This document shows positions 5,617 to 13,315 of a stretch of DNA of 33,442 bases, piece after piece. Each line of letters begins with the position of its first letter. Position 1 is the first letter of the stretch. The stretch is from IMG/VR virus record IMGVR_UViG_3300042326_000834, positions 1 to 33,442 of that record; one strand, 5' to 3'. The notes beneath the pieces were generated by a model. That model was not told the origin of the DNA. It did no database searches and was given only the letters and a program-made list of their open reading frames with translations. A program made the translations under genes and the position numbers. This stretch comes from a virus.

Positions 5617-6263
5617 CTATTAGTGCAAAGATTCGCCGTTATCTGGCAAACGGCGCGAGTCCCGAGTACATCGCCAAGCAACTTGGCATCAGCAAGAACC
5701 GCGTCTACACGGTGCGTTGGAAGGACGCGAATAAGACGGTCAAGCCTAAGAAAGTTAAGTCGGTTGAGAAGCAGGTGCATGACATCAAGGCGGAGGCGTG
5801 GAAGGAGCGCAATCCGTGGTTTGGCGTCAACGAGCAGAAGACCGCTGCGGCACTTGCCTATCACGATGAACTTTTGAATGACGGGATTGACCCGACGTCC
5901 GACGAGTATTGGGACAAGGTGGACGCGAAGTTTGGCTCGAAGTCCAATAAGAGACAGGCCCGCCTGACACCGACTCAAGTTGAGCTTGCCAAGAAGCTTG
6001 GCATCAGTAATAAGCAGTACGCACGTGAAATCACCGCGCTGCTCGACTGTTCCAAGACCGACCCCGTGAATCACCCTGAGCACTACAAGGCCGGTGGCAT
6101 CGAGACCATCGACTTCATCGAGTCCAAAGATTTGAACTATCGTCTGGGCAACGTGGTGAAGTATGTGAGTCGTGCGGGTAAGAAGGACTCCGATCCCGTG
6201 CAGGACTTGGAGAAGGCTGCGTGGTACCTGAAGCGCGAGATCGACGCGAGGAAGGGCGCATGA
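5613..6263 (+). CDS. HTH protein with C-terminal DUF3310 domain, 216 aa
   Basis: Residues 12-36 form a helix-turn-helix ([20 protein letters not shown]), followed by a Lys-rich linker. Residues 119-145 ([20 protein letters not shown]) look like a second HTH. The C-terminus (about 150-212) is a DUF3310 domain: [20 protein letters not shown], then [14 protein letters not shown] and [17 protein letters not shown]3310 is widespread in phages and has been called a nucleotide-kinase-like protein, without a firm function. Fusion to two HTH-like segments suggests a regulatory role, which is inference. The ATG overlaps the VRR-NUC stop, and the stop overlaps the next start. Confidence 0.88.
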   Translation: MTISAKIRRYLANGASPEYIAKQLGISKNRVYTVRWKDANKTVKPKKVKSVEKQVHDIKAEAWKERNPWFGVNEQKTAAALAYHDELLNDGIDPTSDEYWDKVDAKFGSKSNKRQARLTPTQVELAKKLGISNKQYAREITALLDCSKTDPVNHPEHYKAGGIETIDFIESKDLNYRLGNVVKYVSRAGKKDSDPVQDLEKAAWYLKREIDARKGA

Positions 6264-6712
6264 ATTCTTTAGTAAAAGATTTACAAGACAAACATAAGGA
6301 TATTCTGCTTGCTCCCGTAGACGAACTTTACCTCACGTTCCGCACTACAAATTGTTTGGTGGGAGAAAAAATTAAGTACGTTGGAGATCTTGTACAGCGA
6401 ACTGAAAGAGAATTGTTATTGATCCCAAACTTGGGTAAGAAGTCTTTAGATGAGATAAAACAAGTATTGGCGGCTTTCAATTTGAGTCTAAACATGAAGA
6501 TGTCGGAGTGGCCTCCAAAGGAAATGGAGTCATCACAGGTTGATCCTAATATAAAAGGTCAGGTTAAGAGCAGTCTTAACTACGCGCTGCGCGTTGCTGC
6601 TGATAAAGCACACGCTAATTGCGTGAGCAATGACCCTGATAAAGCACAGGTATACGTCAGTATCATCTCAGACATTTTGTATTTGTTGGGAGAGGAGCTG
6701 CCGAAGCCATGA
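6260..6712 (+). CDS. Stand-alone RNA polymerase alpha C-terminal domain homologue, 150 aa
   Basis: Residues 16-86 match the C-terminal domain of bacterial RpoA along its length: [58 protein letters not shown], then EWPP. The N-terminal assembly domain is absent. The residues that contact UP-element DNA in E. coli (R265, N268, C269, G296, K298, S299) correspond to R28, N31, C32, G59, K61 and S62, all kept. The sigma-contact residue E261 corresponds to Y24. A helical extension of about 60 residues follows. The ATG at 6260 overlaps the upstream TGA; an in-frame ATG at 6221 lies inside the previous gene. The gene looks more AT-rich than its neighbours, hinting at separate acquisition. Possible roles are decoy for promoters or activators, or a co-regulator working with the phage sigma-like protein at 11727. 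Confidence 0.9.
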   Translation: MNSLVKDLQDKHKDILLAPVDELYLTFRTTNCLVGEKIKYVGDLVQRTERELLLIPNLGKKSLDEIKQVLAAFNLSLNMKMSEWPPKEMESSQVDPNIKGQVKSSLNYALRVAADKAHANCVSNDPDKAQVYVSIISDILYLLGEELPKP

Positions 6713-7365
6713 TACGCCCCATCCAGTTAAGTCGCCGTCGCTTGAGCGAGATAGTCTGGCAAATCATCGACGAGAAGGTTGAGATGGACTGGAGCAAAAT
6801 CCAAGACATCGTGCAGGGGCAGCAACATCTCAGGGAACAGGCTGACTACAACACAGGGTCGTTGGGTGAGAACGATGCGGGGGACTTGTACAAGATAGTC
6901 AAGTTCTTTCAGCCCGAGGTCATTGCCGAGGTAGGTACATTCATTGGTGTATCTACTTTGGTGATGGATTTGGCGACAGGAACTACCGCGCAGATTCGCA
7001 CGTGTGACGTATCAAATAGGATTGATCTTGCTCTGTATCCAGAACAAGCCAAACTGATTGAGCAGTATTTTCACACACCTTCTCATGAAATGTTTGCTGA
7101 CATGGCAGAGGAAGGATTGAAGGTCGATCTGGTCTATCTCGACGGTCGCTTGAGTCAGCAGGATGAAGAGCCGCTCAACAAAATCTTGGCTCCGCACACG
7201 GTCTTTGTGCTTGATGACTTTGAGGGTATCGAGAAGGGTGTCGCCAACGCGATGATGTTGGAGTCACCGGGGCGTGTGCTCATCTATCCGCGCCATTATG
7301 GCGGGAAGACTGCTATGTCCATCCCGTTGTCCCTGCTACAAGTCGTAGCACAGGAGGCCGTATGA
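6709..7365 (+). CDS. Class I SAM-dependent methyltransferase (Methyltransf_24-like), 218 aa
   Basis: Residues 72-90 carry the SAM-binding motif I ([15 protein letters not shown]), residues 138-147 VDLVYLDGR corresponds to the IDGxH motif of CmcI and Methyltransf_24 type O-methyltransferases, and [11 protein letters not shown] is the next strand. The N-terminal 60 residues are helical and specific to this protein. The group is often found beside glycosyltransferases and methylates sugars or small molecules, which fits the two glycosyltransferases downstream. Histidine of the IDGxH motif is replaced by Arg-Leu here, so the substrate or activity may differ. ATGA overlap at both ends. Confidence 0.82.
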   Translation: MIRPIQLSRRRLSEIVWQIIDEKVEMDWSKIQDIVQGQQHLREQADYNTGSLGENDAGDLYKIVKFFQPEVIAEVGTFIGVSTLVMDLATGTTAQIRTCDVSNRIDLALYPEQAKLIEQYFHTPSHEMFADMAEEGLKVDLVYLDGRLSQQDEEPLNKILAPHTVFVLDDFEGIEKGVANAMMLESPGRVLIYPRHYGGKTAMSIPLSLLQVVAQEAV

Positions 7366-7490
7366 TCCGTGCATTGATCAACTGGTGGAAGCGTCGTGAG
7401 TACGAGGCTCACTACGCATGGAGCCGGGTGCCGCCACCTAATTGGCGGTGCAGTCGGGGCAGTATCGGACGAGGGGGGAACTACTGGTGA
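7362..7490 (+). CDS. Small basic peptide, 42 aa
   Basis: Begins at ATG overlapping the methyltransferase stop and ends with TGA overlapping the GTG start of the glycosyltransferase. The product is basic and aromatic ([20 protein letters not shown]...), with the look of a peripheral membrane helix. Function unknown; the double overlap suggests it is translated. Confidence 0.6.
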   Translation: MIRALINWWKRREYEAHYAWSRVPPPNWRCSRGSIGRGGNYW

Positions 7491-9355
7491 GCGAAGAAAC
7501 GAAACAACGCACGCTGCCTGAGTTCGCTCAGGACATCTACAAGCGAGGACTCGATGCCGCCAACACAGGTCGGTATGACGAGGCCATAGGTCTGCTTAGT
7601 AACATCCACAATGTACTTCCAGTTCTTACAGCAGCTGAGCTACAGATCGGTCGTTGCCACTGGGAGATGCACCGTTGGCAGTCGGCACGGCAGCACTTTG
7701 AGATCGCCGTCAACCTTGAGCCGAACAATGCAGATGCGGCGTGGACGATGGGTCTGCTCTCGCTGCAGATGGGTGACTTCAAGAAGGGTTGGCAGGGCTA
7801 CGAGCGACGGTGGCAGAGCAAGACGTTCAAGTCTCCGAAGCTGCACACCAAGCACCCTCAGTGGGAGCGTGGCAAGGGCTTGAAGCGACCGCTCATCTGG
7901 TGTGAACAAGGCATCGGGGATCAACTGCTCTATGCATCGCTCATCGAGGCTCTTGCCAAGGAAGTGGATGAGGTCACGGTCATGGTAGACCTGCGCCTGA
8001 CGAACCTGTTGCAGCGGGGGTGCAAAGCCGACAACGTCAAGTTCTTGACGCACAACTCTCGTGTAAAGATGTCCGAGCATGACTCGCATATCCCCATAGC
8101 CTCACTGGGTAAATACTTCATTAACTCAGTCGGGGATATCTCGACTTACACATGGGGGCATTCCTACGTCAAGGCCGACCCTGAGCGCGTGGCGAGGTTG
8201 CGTAAAGAGTATGGGTTGGGAGAGGACGATGTCGTTGTTGGACTGTCTTGGACGAGCACCGCTCCTGTCATCGGGCCACACAAGTCTGTCCCCTTGGCTG
8301 ACTTCAAGCACATCCTTGATGAGCCGGGGGTTAAGTTCATCAACCTGCAGTACGGTCAGGCGCAAGAGGAAGGGCGGGACTTTCACCCGAGCCTCATCAC
8401 CACACATATCGACACGTTCTTTGACTTGGAGAACGTCGCTGCGCTCATGGAGATATGTAACGTCATCATCTCGCCATCTTGCGCCACGGTGCATCTGGCA
8501 GGGGCGATGGGCAAGGAGGTCTTGCTGCTTGATGCCAACAAACTGTGGTATTGGAACAACCGTGCGGGTAATCAGAGTTTGTGGTACCCCGGCGTACGGA
8601 TATATCAGCGCGAGAACATGAACGCGCCGTGGGACTTGCAGTTGAAGCAGGTCAAGGAGGCACTAGAGTATGTGATGCACCGTCGAGGCTACGTAGAACC
8701 GCCGGTCGTTGTGTTCTTCCATGTGGGTGATGACATCTCTCATCCGCAGAAGATGGTCAAGTCTGTCCTGCGATACAACCCCAACGCGTACATCGTCATG
8801 TGTACAGATACAGATACACCGGATGTCATGGGGGTGTCGGACAGGTTTGAGATTGAGATAGACCGGGACGAGCTAATCCACGGTCGGATCAAGGCTTACG
8901 CTAGATTGGCGATGGAAGGTCCGGCGATATTCTTGGACACGGACATGCTTGTGCAGGGCGAGATAGACCCCGCGATGATGCTTGCCGATGCCGAGGTTGC
9001 CGTTTGTCGTAGGTCGTTCAACTGTGACGGCGGGTTCAACACAGAGTTGCGCGGGTTGGTTTTTGACGAGCACAAGGGAAAGACGATGGATCAAGTGTAT
9101 CCGTATGTCTTCTGTGCTTTGGTGACTGATGGCCCGAAGTTCTGGGAGGACTTGTTAGCGGTTTACGACACGCTCGACCCGAAGTACCGCAAGTGGTACG
9201 GCGACCAAGAGGCTCTGCGTGTCTACGCTGAGTCGAACGAAGTGGCGACGTTCCCTGAGTCCATCTACGGATGTCTGCCCGAGCACAAGACCGACGATGC
9301 GAAGATACTGCACTACAAGGGCGCAGCGCGTAAGCAGTTGTTTGAGGTGTCGTGA
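7487..9355 (+). CDS. Three-part glycosyltransferase: TPR, GT9-like, GT-A domain, 622 aa
   Basis: Residues 10-125 are TPR repeats (YKRGLDAANTGRYDEAIGLL, ARQHFEIAVNLEPNNADAAW, and GWQGYERRW). Residues 135-415 resemble the GT-B fold of heptosyltransferase-type GT9 enzymes, with CEQGIGDQLLYASLIEAL and the donor-side SPSCATVHLAGAMGKEVLLL. Residues 420-622 form a GT-A domain with FLDTDM (D484, D486) as metal-binding DxD, plus a basic HYKGAARKQ end. Two catalytic modules on one chain suggest consecutive sugar transfers. GTG at 7487 is chosen because GAGGGGGG precedes it and it overlaps the upstream stop; the frame is open back to a TTG at 7442. Targets could be host surface glycans, virion glycans or modified DNA bases; the sequence does not decide. 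Confidence 0.87.
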   Translation: MSEETKQRTLPEFAQDIYKRGLDAANTGRYDEAIGLLSNIHNVLPVLTAAELQIGRCHWEMHRWQSARQHFEIAVNLEPNNADAAWTMGLLSLQMGDFKKGWQGYERRWQSKTFKSPKLHTKHPQWERGKGLKRPLIWCEQGIGDQLLYASLIEALAKEVDEVTVMVDLRLTNLLQRGCKADNVKFLTHNSRVKMSEHDSHIPIASLGKYFINSVGDISTYTWGHSYVKADPERVARLRKEYGLGEDDVVVGLSWTSTAPVIGPHKSVPLADFKHILDEPGVKFINLQYGQAQEEGRDFHPSLITTHIDTFFDLENVAALMEICNVIISPSCATVHLAGAMGKEVLLLDANKLWYWNNRAGNQSLWYPGVRIYQRENMNAPWDLQLKQVKEALEYVMHRRGYVEPPVVVFFHVGDDISHPQKMVKSVLRYNPNAYIVMCTDTDTPDVMGVSDRFEIEIDRDELIHGRIKAYARLAMEGPAIFLDTDMLVQGEIDPAMMLADAEVAVCRRSFNCDGGFNTELRGLVFDEHKGKTMDQVYPYVFCALVTDGPKFWEDLLAVYDTLDPKYRKWYGDQEALRVYAESNEVATFPESIYGCLPEHKTDDAKILHYKGAARKQLFEVS

Positions 9356-10032
9356 TGAAAATCTTCATCGGTTGGGATAGCCGCGAGGACATCGCGTATC
9401 AAGTCTGCAAGCGGTCGTTGGAGAAGCACACGTCTGTGCCGCTCGACATCCAACCCATCAAGCAGCAGGAGATGCGTGAGAAGAACTTGTACTGGCGTGA
9501 GCATGACCCGCTTTCGTCCACGGAGTTCTCCTTCACACGCTTCTTGGTGCCGCATCTTGCAGGGTACAAAGGGTGGGCGGTGTTCATGGACTGCGACTTC
9601 TTGTGGCGAGGTGATGTCGCTGCGCTGCAGGACTACATGAACCCGTACTATGGTGCAGTTGTAGTCAAGCATGACTACAAGCCGAAGGAAGCCACCAAGA
9701 TGGACGGCAAGTTTCAGCACCAGTATCCGCGCAAGAATTGGTCGAGCATGATTCTGTGGAACTGTGAGCACCTGCACGTGAAGGCGCTGACCCCCGAGGT
9801 CGTGAACCGTGAGTCCGGTATGTACTTACATCAGTTCAGGTTCTTGTGGGACGCATGCATCGGTGAGTTGCCGGTTGCATATAACTATTTGGAAGGGTGG
9901 CACACCAAGGATGACTGCCCGAACCCGCAAGCGGTGCACTTCACGCGAGGTGGACCGTGGTTCAAGGACTGGACTGAACTTGAATACGGTAAAGAGTGGA
10001 TGAACGTAGCCAAAGAGGTGACCTATGAGTGA
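9355..10032 (+). CDS. GT8-like glycosyltransferase, 225 aa
   Basis: A compact GT-A glycosyltransferase. It starts MKIFIGWDSREDIAYQVC, the nucleotide-sugar binding start of many phage and bacterial GT8-like enzymes, and has AVFMDCDFLW (D79-C-D81) as DxD motif. Further family signatures are SSTEFSFTRFLVP, and a C-terminal AVHFTRGGPWFKDW giving the metal-binding HxxxGxxxxW pattern. It overlaps the TPR glycosyltransferase by one base (TGATG), so both are likely made together and act in one pathway. The acceptor is unknown. Confidence 0.88.
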   Translation: MKIFIGWDSREDIAYQVCKRSLEKHTSVPLDIQPIKQQEMREKNLYWREHDPLSSTEFSFTRFLVPHLAGYKGWAVFMDCDFLWRGDVAALQDYMNPYYGAVVVKHDYKPKEATKMDGKFQHQYPRKNWSSMILWNCEHLHVKALTPEVVNRESGMYLHQFRFLWDACIGELPVAYNYLEGWHTKDDCPNPQAVHFTRGGPWFKDWTELEYGKEWMNVAKEVTYE

Positions 10033-10303
10033 GATCAAAGATGACGATGATGCGTATCTCATCATCCCGCAGGAACATACAAAGGTTATAGCGAACCCCG
10101 AGACGGTGTGGGCCAAGATCGGTGACGATGGTCAGTTGGAGGTGCTGCGGTGGGACATCGTTGATATGTACGCGACTGAGTTCGACTCGCTCTTGCGTGC
10201 AGGTAAAGACAAACCGCAGACGCATGTACTGTGTAAGCTGCTCGTGCTTGTCCGCGAACAAGTGAAGAAGGAGGTGGAACATGGATACCGAAGTAAAGAG
10301 TGA
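10025..10303 (+). CDS. Hypothetical acidic protein, 92 aa
   Basis: ATG lies 8 bp inside the end of the glycosyltransferase. The product starts with an acidic run (SEIKDDDDAYLIIPQEHTKV), then WAKIGDDGQLEVLRWDIVDM, and a C-terminal helix. Not recognised. Its end overlaps the next gene by 23 bp, and its last codons include that gene's ribosome site AAGGAGGTGG. Confidence 0.75.
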   Translation: MSEIKDDDDAYLIIPQEHTKVIANPETVWAKIGDDGQLEVLRWDIVDMYATEFDSLLRAGKDKPQTHVLCKLLVLVREQVKKEVEHGYRSKE

Positions 10304-10526
10304 GTACAACAAAGACAGGTTGAACAAACAGATACGGGACCTTGTGCGAGAGAACGGCCACCTCAAAGATTTGCTCTTTCGTAAGGACTACGAGTTAAAC
10401 CAACTGCGCCGTCAGATGGAAGACGCAGACAAGATGAGTAACTTCTTGAGCATCACGATGGGCATCATCCTCGTGGCGTTCATCGTCTTTGCGCTGTACG
10501 CAGTCAAATTGGCATCAGGAGCGTAG
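10281..10526 (+). CDS. Coiled-coil protein with C-terminal membrane helix, 81 aa
   Basis: A strong ribosome site (AAGGAGGTGG) precedes the ATG. Residues 10-52 form a charged coiled coil (LNKQIRDLVRENGHLKDLL..., YELNQLRRQMEDA). Residues 54-76 are one hydrophobic helix (FLSITMGIILVAFIVFALYAV). This tail-anchored layout would place the coiled coil in the cytoplasm or, in the other orientation, the periplasm. Size and topology recall small spanin or holin-accessory proteins, but position among early genes argues against lysis. Function unknown. Confidence 0.78.
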   Translation: MDTEVKSEYNKDRLNKQIRDLVRENGHLKDLLFRKDYELNQLRRQMEDADKMSNFLSITMGIILVAFIVFALYAVKLASGA

Positions 10527-10528
10527 CC

Positions 10529-10720
10529 ATGACCATTCAATATCAACCTGATTTGTTCGACGATGAGTGGGACAAACTGGCACACACTCCGGATGAGTAC
10601 CGCAGGGAGATTCGTCAACTGCGTGAGCGGTGCTACAAGTACGCCAAGGAGTTGGAAGGACTTCGCGCTGACTTGGAAGCCCTGAGCAGCGAGATGGAAC
10701 GGATGGAGAGGCAGCGATGA
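10529..10720 (+). CDS. Small coiled-coil protein, 63 aa
   Basis: Begins 2 bp after the previous stop with GGAG upstream. Residues 1-20 contain YQPDLFDDEWDKLAH, a possible clamp-like or peptide-binding motif, and residues 24-63 are a heptad-rich coiled coil (YRREIRQLRERCYKYAKEL and on). It could pair with the coiled coil of the upstream membrane protein. Function unknown. Stop overlaps the next ATG. Confidence 0.7.
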   Translation: MTIQYQPDLFDDEWDKLAHTPDEYRREIRQLRERCYKYAKELEGLRADLEALSSEMERMERQR

Positions 10721-11157
10721 GCAACATCACTTTGCCCCGCGATGTGGTTGAGCAGGTGCGGGAGGCGTTGAAATTAGTTCACGGTGCGGTTACGGAAACT
10801 GATTGGGAGTATGACTTCCACAGTGAAATTGCCGCCCTTGACGCCGCGCTTGAAGCGCAGGAGGACGAGGCTCTGCTGAACGAGCCTGTTGCGATGCGCT
10901 ATGACGGCGACGGCTACGGATATCTGTATATCGATTCCGGCAGTGGCAGCGATTGGCAGAGACGACACAAGGACGCCGAGCCGCTGTACCTCGCACCACC
11001 GAAGCCGGACGCCAAGCGGGAGCCTGCGACGGATGAGCAGATTGTCAAAGCGGGCGGCGAGTGTGCGGTCGTTGACAATGAGTACCTGCTTGATTTTCGC
11101 GACGGCTTCCGCGCCGCCGAGCGGTTCCACGGGATCATGAAGGAGGACGAGACATGA
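10717..11157 (+). CDS. Hypothetical phage protein with EPLYLAPP motif, 146 aa
   Basis: The central part has DAEPLYLAPPKPDAKREPATDEQI, a pattern repeated in many small early proteins of proteobacterial phages. An N-terminal helix (ALKLVHGAV, ALDAALEAQE) precedes it, and the C-terminus is LLDFRDGFRAAERFHGIMKEDET. Such proteins seem built from exchangeable segments; the function is unknown. Its end (AAGGAGGACGAGACATGA) resembles the 18-bp junction of the 3019-4312 array. Confidence 0.8.
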   Translation: MSNITLPRDVVEQVREALKLVHGAVTETDWEYDFHSEIAALDAALEAQEDEALLNEPVAMRYDGDGYGYLYIDSGSGSDWQRRHKDAEPLYLAPPKPDAKREPATDEQIVKAGGECAVVDNEYLLDFRDGFRAAERFHGIMKEDET

Positions 11158-11489
11158 CACGCGAGGACATCATCAGGATGGCGCGGGAGGCGGAGGATTA
11201 CGTTGATACCATTTATCAAAAAGGCGAGTATCACCCCGGATGGTTGGAAGTCTTTAATGTTCGCTTCGCCGCCCTCGTTGCTACAGCAGAGAAGCAGAAA
11301 GTCGTGGAATATATGAATTCTCGCGCTTTCGCTACAGGCCACGGCGACACCATTGAAGACTTGCTTAAAGAGATGGAGTGGCAGGTTGCCGAGCGAGAGC
11401 GTGAGGCGTGTGCGAAGTTGTGCGATGGTTGGACACACGCCGATGGGGATAGATGCGCCGCCGCCATCCGGGCAAGGGGGAGCAAATGA
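11154..11489 (+). CDS. Hypothetical phage protein, 111 aa
   Basis: ATGA overlap at the start. Mostly helical; the N-terminal MTREDIIRMAREAE and the C-terminal EREREACAKLCDGWTHADGD...CAAAIRARG are typical of a common group of short phage proteins without assigned function. The C-terminal pair of cysteines and histidine might form a metal site, though this is not certain. Its end overlaps the next gene (ATGA). Confidence 0.8.
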   Translation: MTREDIIRMAREAEDYVDTIYQKGEYHPGWLEVFNVRFAALVATAEKQKVVEYMNSRAFATGHGDTIEDLLKEMEWQVAEREREACAKLCDGWTHADGDRCAAAIRARGSK

Positions 11490-11734
11490 CCGACGAACCA
11501 CTTGACCCGAACACGCTGTACGCTGACGGCTTTGAGGACGCATTGATCGGTCTTGGGTGGCAACACACCAAACTGCTAGCCGTTTACGACTACAAAAAGT
11601 GCGTAGAGATACTGATGACACGCGAAGAGATGACGCACGAAGAGGCTATCGAGTGGATGGAGTACAACGTGGTCGGCTCATATGTCGGTGAGTACACGCC
11701 GATCTTTGTTATAGGAGGAGACGAACATGAGTGA
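11486..11734 (+). CDS. Hypothetical acidic protein, 82 aa
   Basis: Start taken at ATG 11486, which overlaps the upstream TGA and follows GGGGGAGC; the frame is open back to 11453, inside the upstream gene. The product has NTLYADGFEDALIGLGW and CVEILMTREEMTHEEAIEWM, predicted helices, and a YTPIFVIGG strand near the end. It is likely a conserved phage protein without known function. It overlaps the sigma-like gene by 8 bp, so the two may be coupled. Confidence 0.78.
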   Translation: MTDEPLDPNTLYADGFEDALIGLGWQHTKLLAVYDYKKCVEILMTREEMTHEEAIEWMEYNVVGSYVGEYTPIFVIGGDEHE

Positions 11735-12395
11735 CTATAGAGTAAAGATTTCGGTGTCGAACGCTCGCATTCGTAGGGCTGTTGAAGCGGCGGGGTATCG
11801 TTCAGTGCTTCAGATGTGCAAGTTGAATGGGTTGCAGATTACGCCCACATTCAATCTCGTGAACATGAAGCAGTCCCCGCTCACCAAGAACGGTAAGTGG
11901 CGCAAGACGGTGCTTGATCTGGCAGATACGTTAAATGTGTTGCCGGACGACTTGTTCAACGAGCGGCAGAAAGTGCTCACGCTTGGCAAGAACACCAGCA
12001 GCAGGGATGTGACTGAAAGCGAGATGCTGGCGATTGCGGAACAGTATGTGCAAGACGACAGACTTGAAGATTTACAGGACAACAGCGCGGTGCGTGAGAT
12101 TGCCGAAGAGCAAGTTACAAAACTGTTGAACAGCGAAATTCTTGATGTATTGTCTCCGCGACAACGAGAAGTGTTGGAGATGCGTTTCGGGTTTGACGGT
12201 TCTCCCGGACGTACCTTGGAAGAGATAGGTCTAAAGTTAGGTGTACATCGTGAGCGCGTTCGGCAGATTGAAGGCAAGGCTCTTCGTAGGATTCGAGCAG
12301 TTGGTGGCCACGCTGAAGAAGCGTCTCGCCGAGGTTTTGGCGAGAGATCCAAACGAATACGAGAACTTAAAGAGTTGGTATTGGAGCATGATTAA
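11727..12395 (+). CDS. Sigma-70 region 4 protein with N-terminal HTH, 222 aa
   Basis: Residues 131-191 match region 4 of primary sigma factors: ILDVLSPRQREVLEMRFGFD (4.1), TLEEIGLKLGVHRERVRQIE and GKALRRIR (4.2, the -35 reading HTH). Region 2, which binds the -10 element and melts DNA, is missing, so it is not a full sigma factor. Residues 10-80 form an XRE-like HTH (RIRRAVEAAGYRSVLQMCKL, then LADTLNVLPDDLF). The tail after 191 diverges from host sigma: where E. coli sigma70 has R603, which contacts alpha-CTD, this protein has Gly by ungapped alignment. AGGAGG precedes the ATG. It probably binds -35-type DNA or the beta-flap of host polymerase, either redirecting or blocking it. Confidence 0.9.
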   Translation: MSDYRVKISVSNARIRRAVEAAGYRSVLQMCKLNGLQITPTFNLVNMKQSPLTKNGKWRKTVLDLADTLNVLPDDLFNERQKVLTLGKNTSSRDVTESEMLAIAEQYVQDDRLEDLQDNSAVREIAEEQVTKLLNSEILDVLSPRQREVLEMRFGFDGSPGRTLEEIGLKLGVHRERVRQIEGKALRRIRAVGGHAEEASRRGFGERSKRIRELKELVLEHD

Positions 12396-12418
12396 AACAG
12401 TAAAAGGTGGGGAAGACA

Positions 12419-12610
12419 GTGGGCACTGAAGAAGACATCCTTGACTTGATCCGTGAGTTACCGGGTGAGATCAACAACTCCGGGACCACGACCGAGTTCA
12501 AGTTCTTGACCGTAGGCAGCGTGCTTTGGGCGTGCCATGACGAGATTAAGCGGCTACGTGCAGAGAACCAGAGGTTGAAGAGTGAAACAAAAACGCGAAA
12601 GAAGGTGTAG
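12419..12610 (+). CDS. Small hypothetical protein, 63 aa
   Basis: GTG at 12419 is preceded by GGTGGGG at good spacing; another GTG at 12407 in the same frame lacks one. The product has EEDILDLIRELPGEIN, then FLTVGSVLWACHDEI and a coiled-coil basic tail (RLRAENQRLKSETKTRKKV). Not recognised. It overlaps the next gene by 29 bp. Confidence 0.65.
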   Translation: MGTEEDILDLIRELPGEINNSGTTTEFKFLTVGSVLWACHDEIKRLRAENQRLKSETKTRKKV

Positions 12611-12767
12611 CGAGTGTTGGCATTTGTTTGCTAGTCCTGAGTCCATAAGGCTGCATCGCCTGATAGGTGGTCGGTGCCGCACTGAAGAAGAGTTGAAAGC
12701 CGCAGGGTATACGCTGACTCCCAAGGGATGGCTGCACAGCATGAACAAACCGAAGGAGGCAGTATGA
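12582..12767 (+). CDS. Small zinc-finger-like phage protein, 61 aa
   Basis: GTG start inside the end of the upstream gene. Residues 9-32 read CSECWHLFASPESIRLHR followed by C, so C9, C12, H25 and C32 form a C2HC arrangement. This resembles the FDXHR family of putative zinc-binding phage proteins, whose members are about this size. Such a fold usually binds DNA or protein; its role here is unknown. It ends at the ATGA start of the next gene. Confidence 0.75.
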   Translation: MKQKRERRCSECWHLFASPESIRLHRLIGGRCRTEEELKAAGYTLTPKGWLHSMNKPKEAV

Positions 12768-13315
12768 GTTTTTGGGTAGACACACCGTATACACCGGCCT
12801 ATGTCCGTGATGAATTCTTGTATGACAAGCAGAGTGGTCAGGGAGACTTCACTGAAGTGACCGTGTTTGGCTTTCGTGCAGAGCCTATGCGTGTACCTAT
12901 GTTTCAACTTATGACTTCATCCGGCGCTCAATGGGCGCGTATTCCTATACATGCGCTGTGCAGCAAACCTTGTGATGCCATGGACTTAAAGATCGCGTGT
13001 TGGTGGGATTCATTCAGCAGGTTTTGCGAAGTACGCGAGGTCCAGTTTTTGCGTAACCATCGTGTCAAAGCGATTGGGCGTGATGGCATACAGCGCCCCG
13101 GCGTGTACCTGTTTACAGCGTTCTGGGCTAACGGCGGTTGGTCAGAAGTCAGCGACCAAAGCAAGGACCATCACATCATCGCGCTAGACAGTGGGCACTG
13201 GATCGCATACCCGAACAACAGATTGCTGTGGACTGACCCGTCTTGGATAAGTAACGAAGTGCCGAAGGGATGGAAGTCGCCCTCGCAATCTTATTCTGTA
13301 GAGGCATTGCCATGA
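12764..13315 (+). CDS. Hypothetical protein upstream of DNA polymerase, 183 aa
   Basis: ATG at 12764 is chosen because AGGAGG precedes it and it overlaps the upstream TGA; the frame is open to 12728 but without support. The product is rich in Trp and aromatic residues (CWWDSFSRFCEV, FWANGGWSEV, HIIALDSGHWIAYPNN, LLWTDPSWIS), probably beta-rich. I do not recognise it. The overlap with the polymerase start makes a replication-linked role plausible. Confidence 0.8.
   Translation: MSFWVDTPYTPAYVRDEFLYDKQSGQGDFTEVTVFGFRAEPMRVPMFQLMTSSGAQWARIPIHALCSKPCDAMDLKIACWWDSFSRFCEVREVQFLRNHRVKAIGRDGIQRPGVYLFTAFWANGGWSEVSDQSKDHHIIALDSGHWIAYPNNRLLWTDPSWISNEVPKGWKSPSQSYSVEALP

Noticed and set aside
10281-10526. 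Inner-membrane spanin or holin
   Set aside because: One membrane helix and a coiled coil fit loosely, but the helix is C-terminal, no partner lipoprotein or endolysin is near, and the gene lies among early genes.
11810-12352. 180-aa minus-strand frame opposite the sigma-like gene
   Set aside because: Ser-rich shadow of the conserved sigma region 4 frame.
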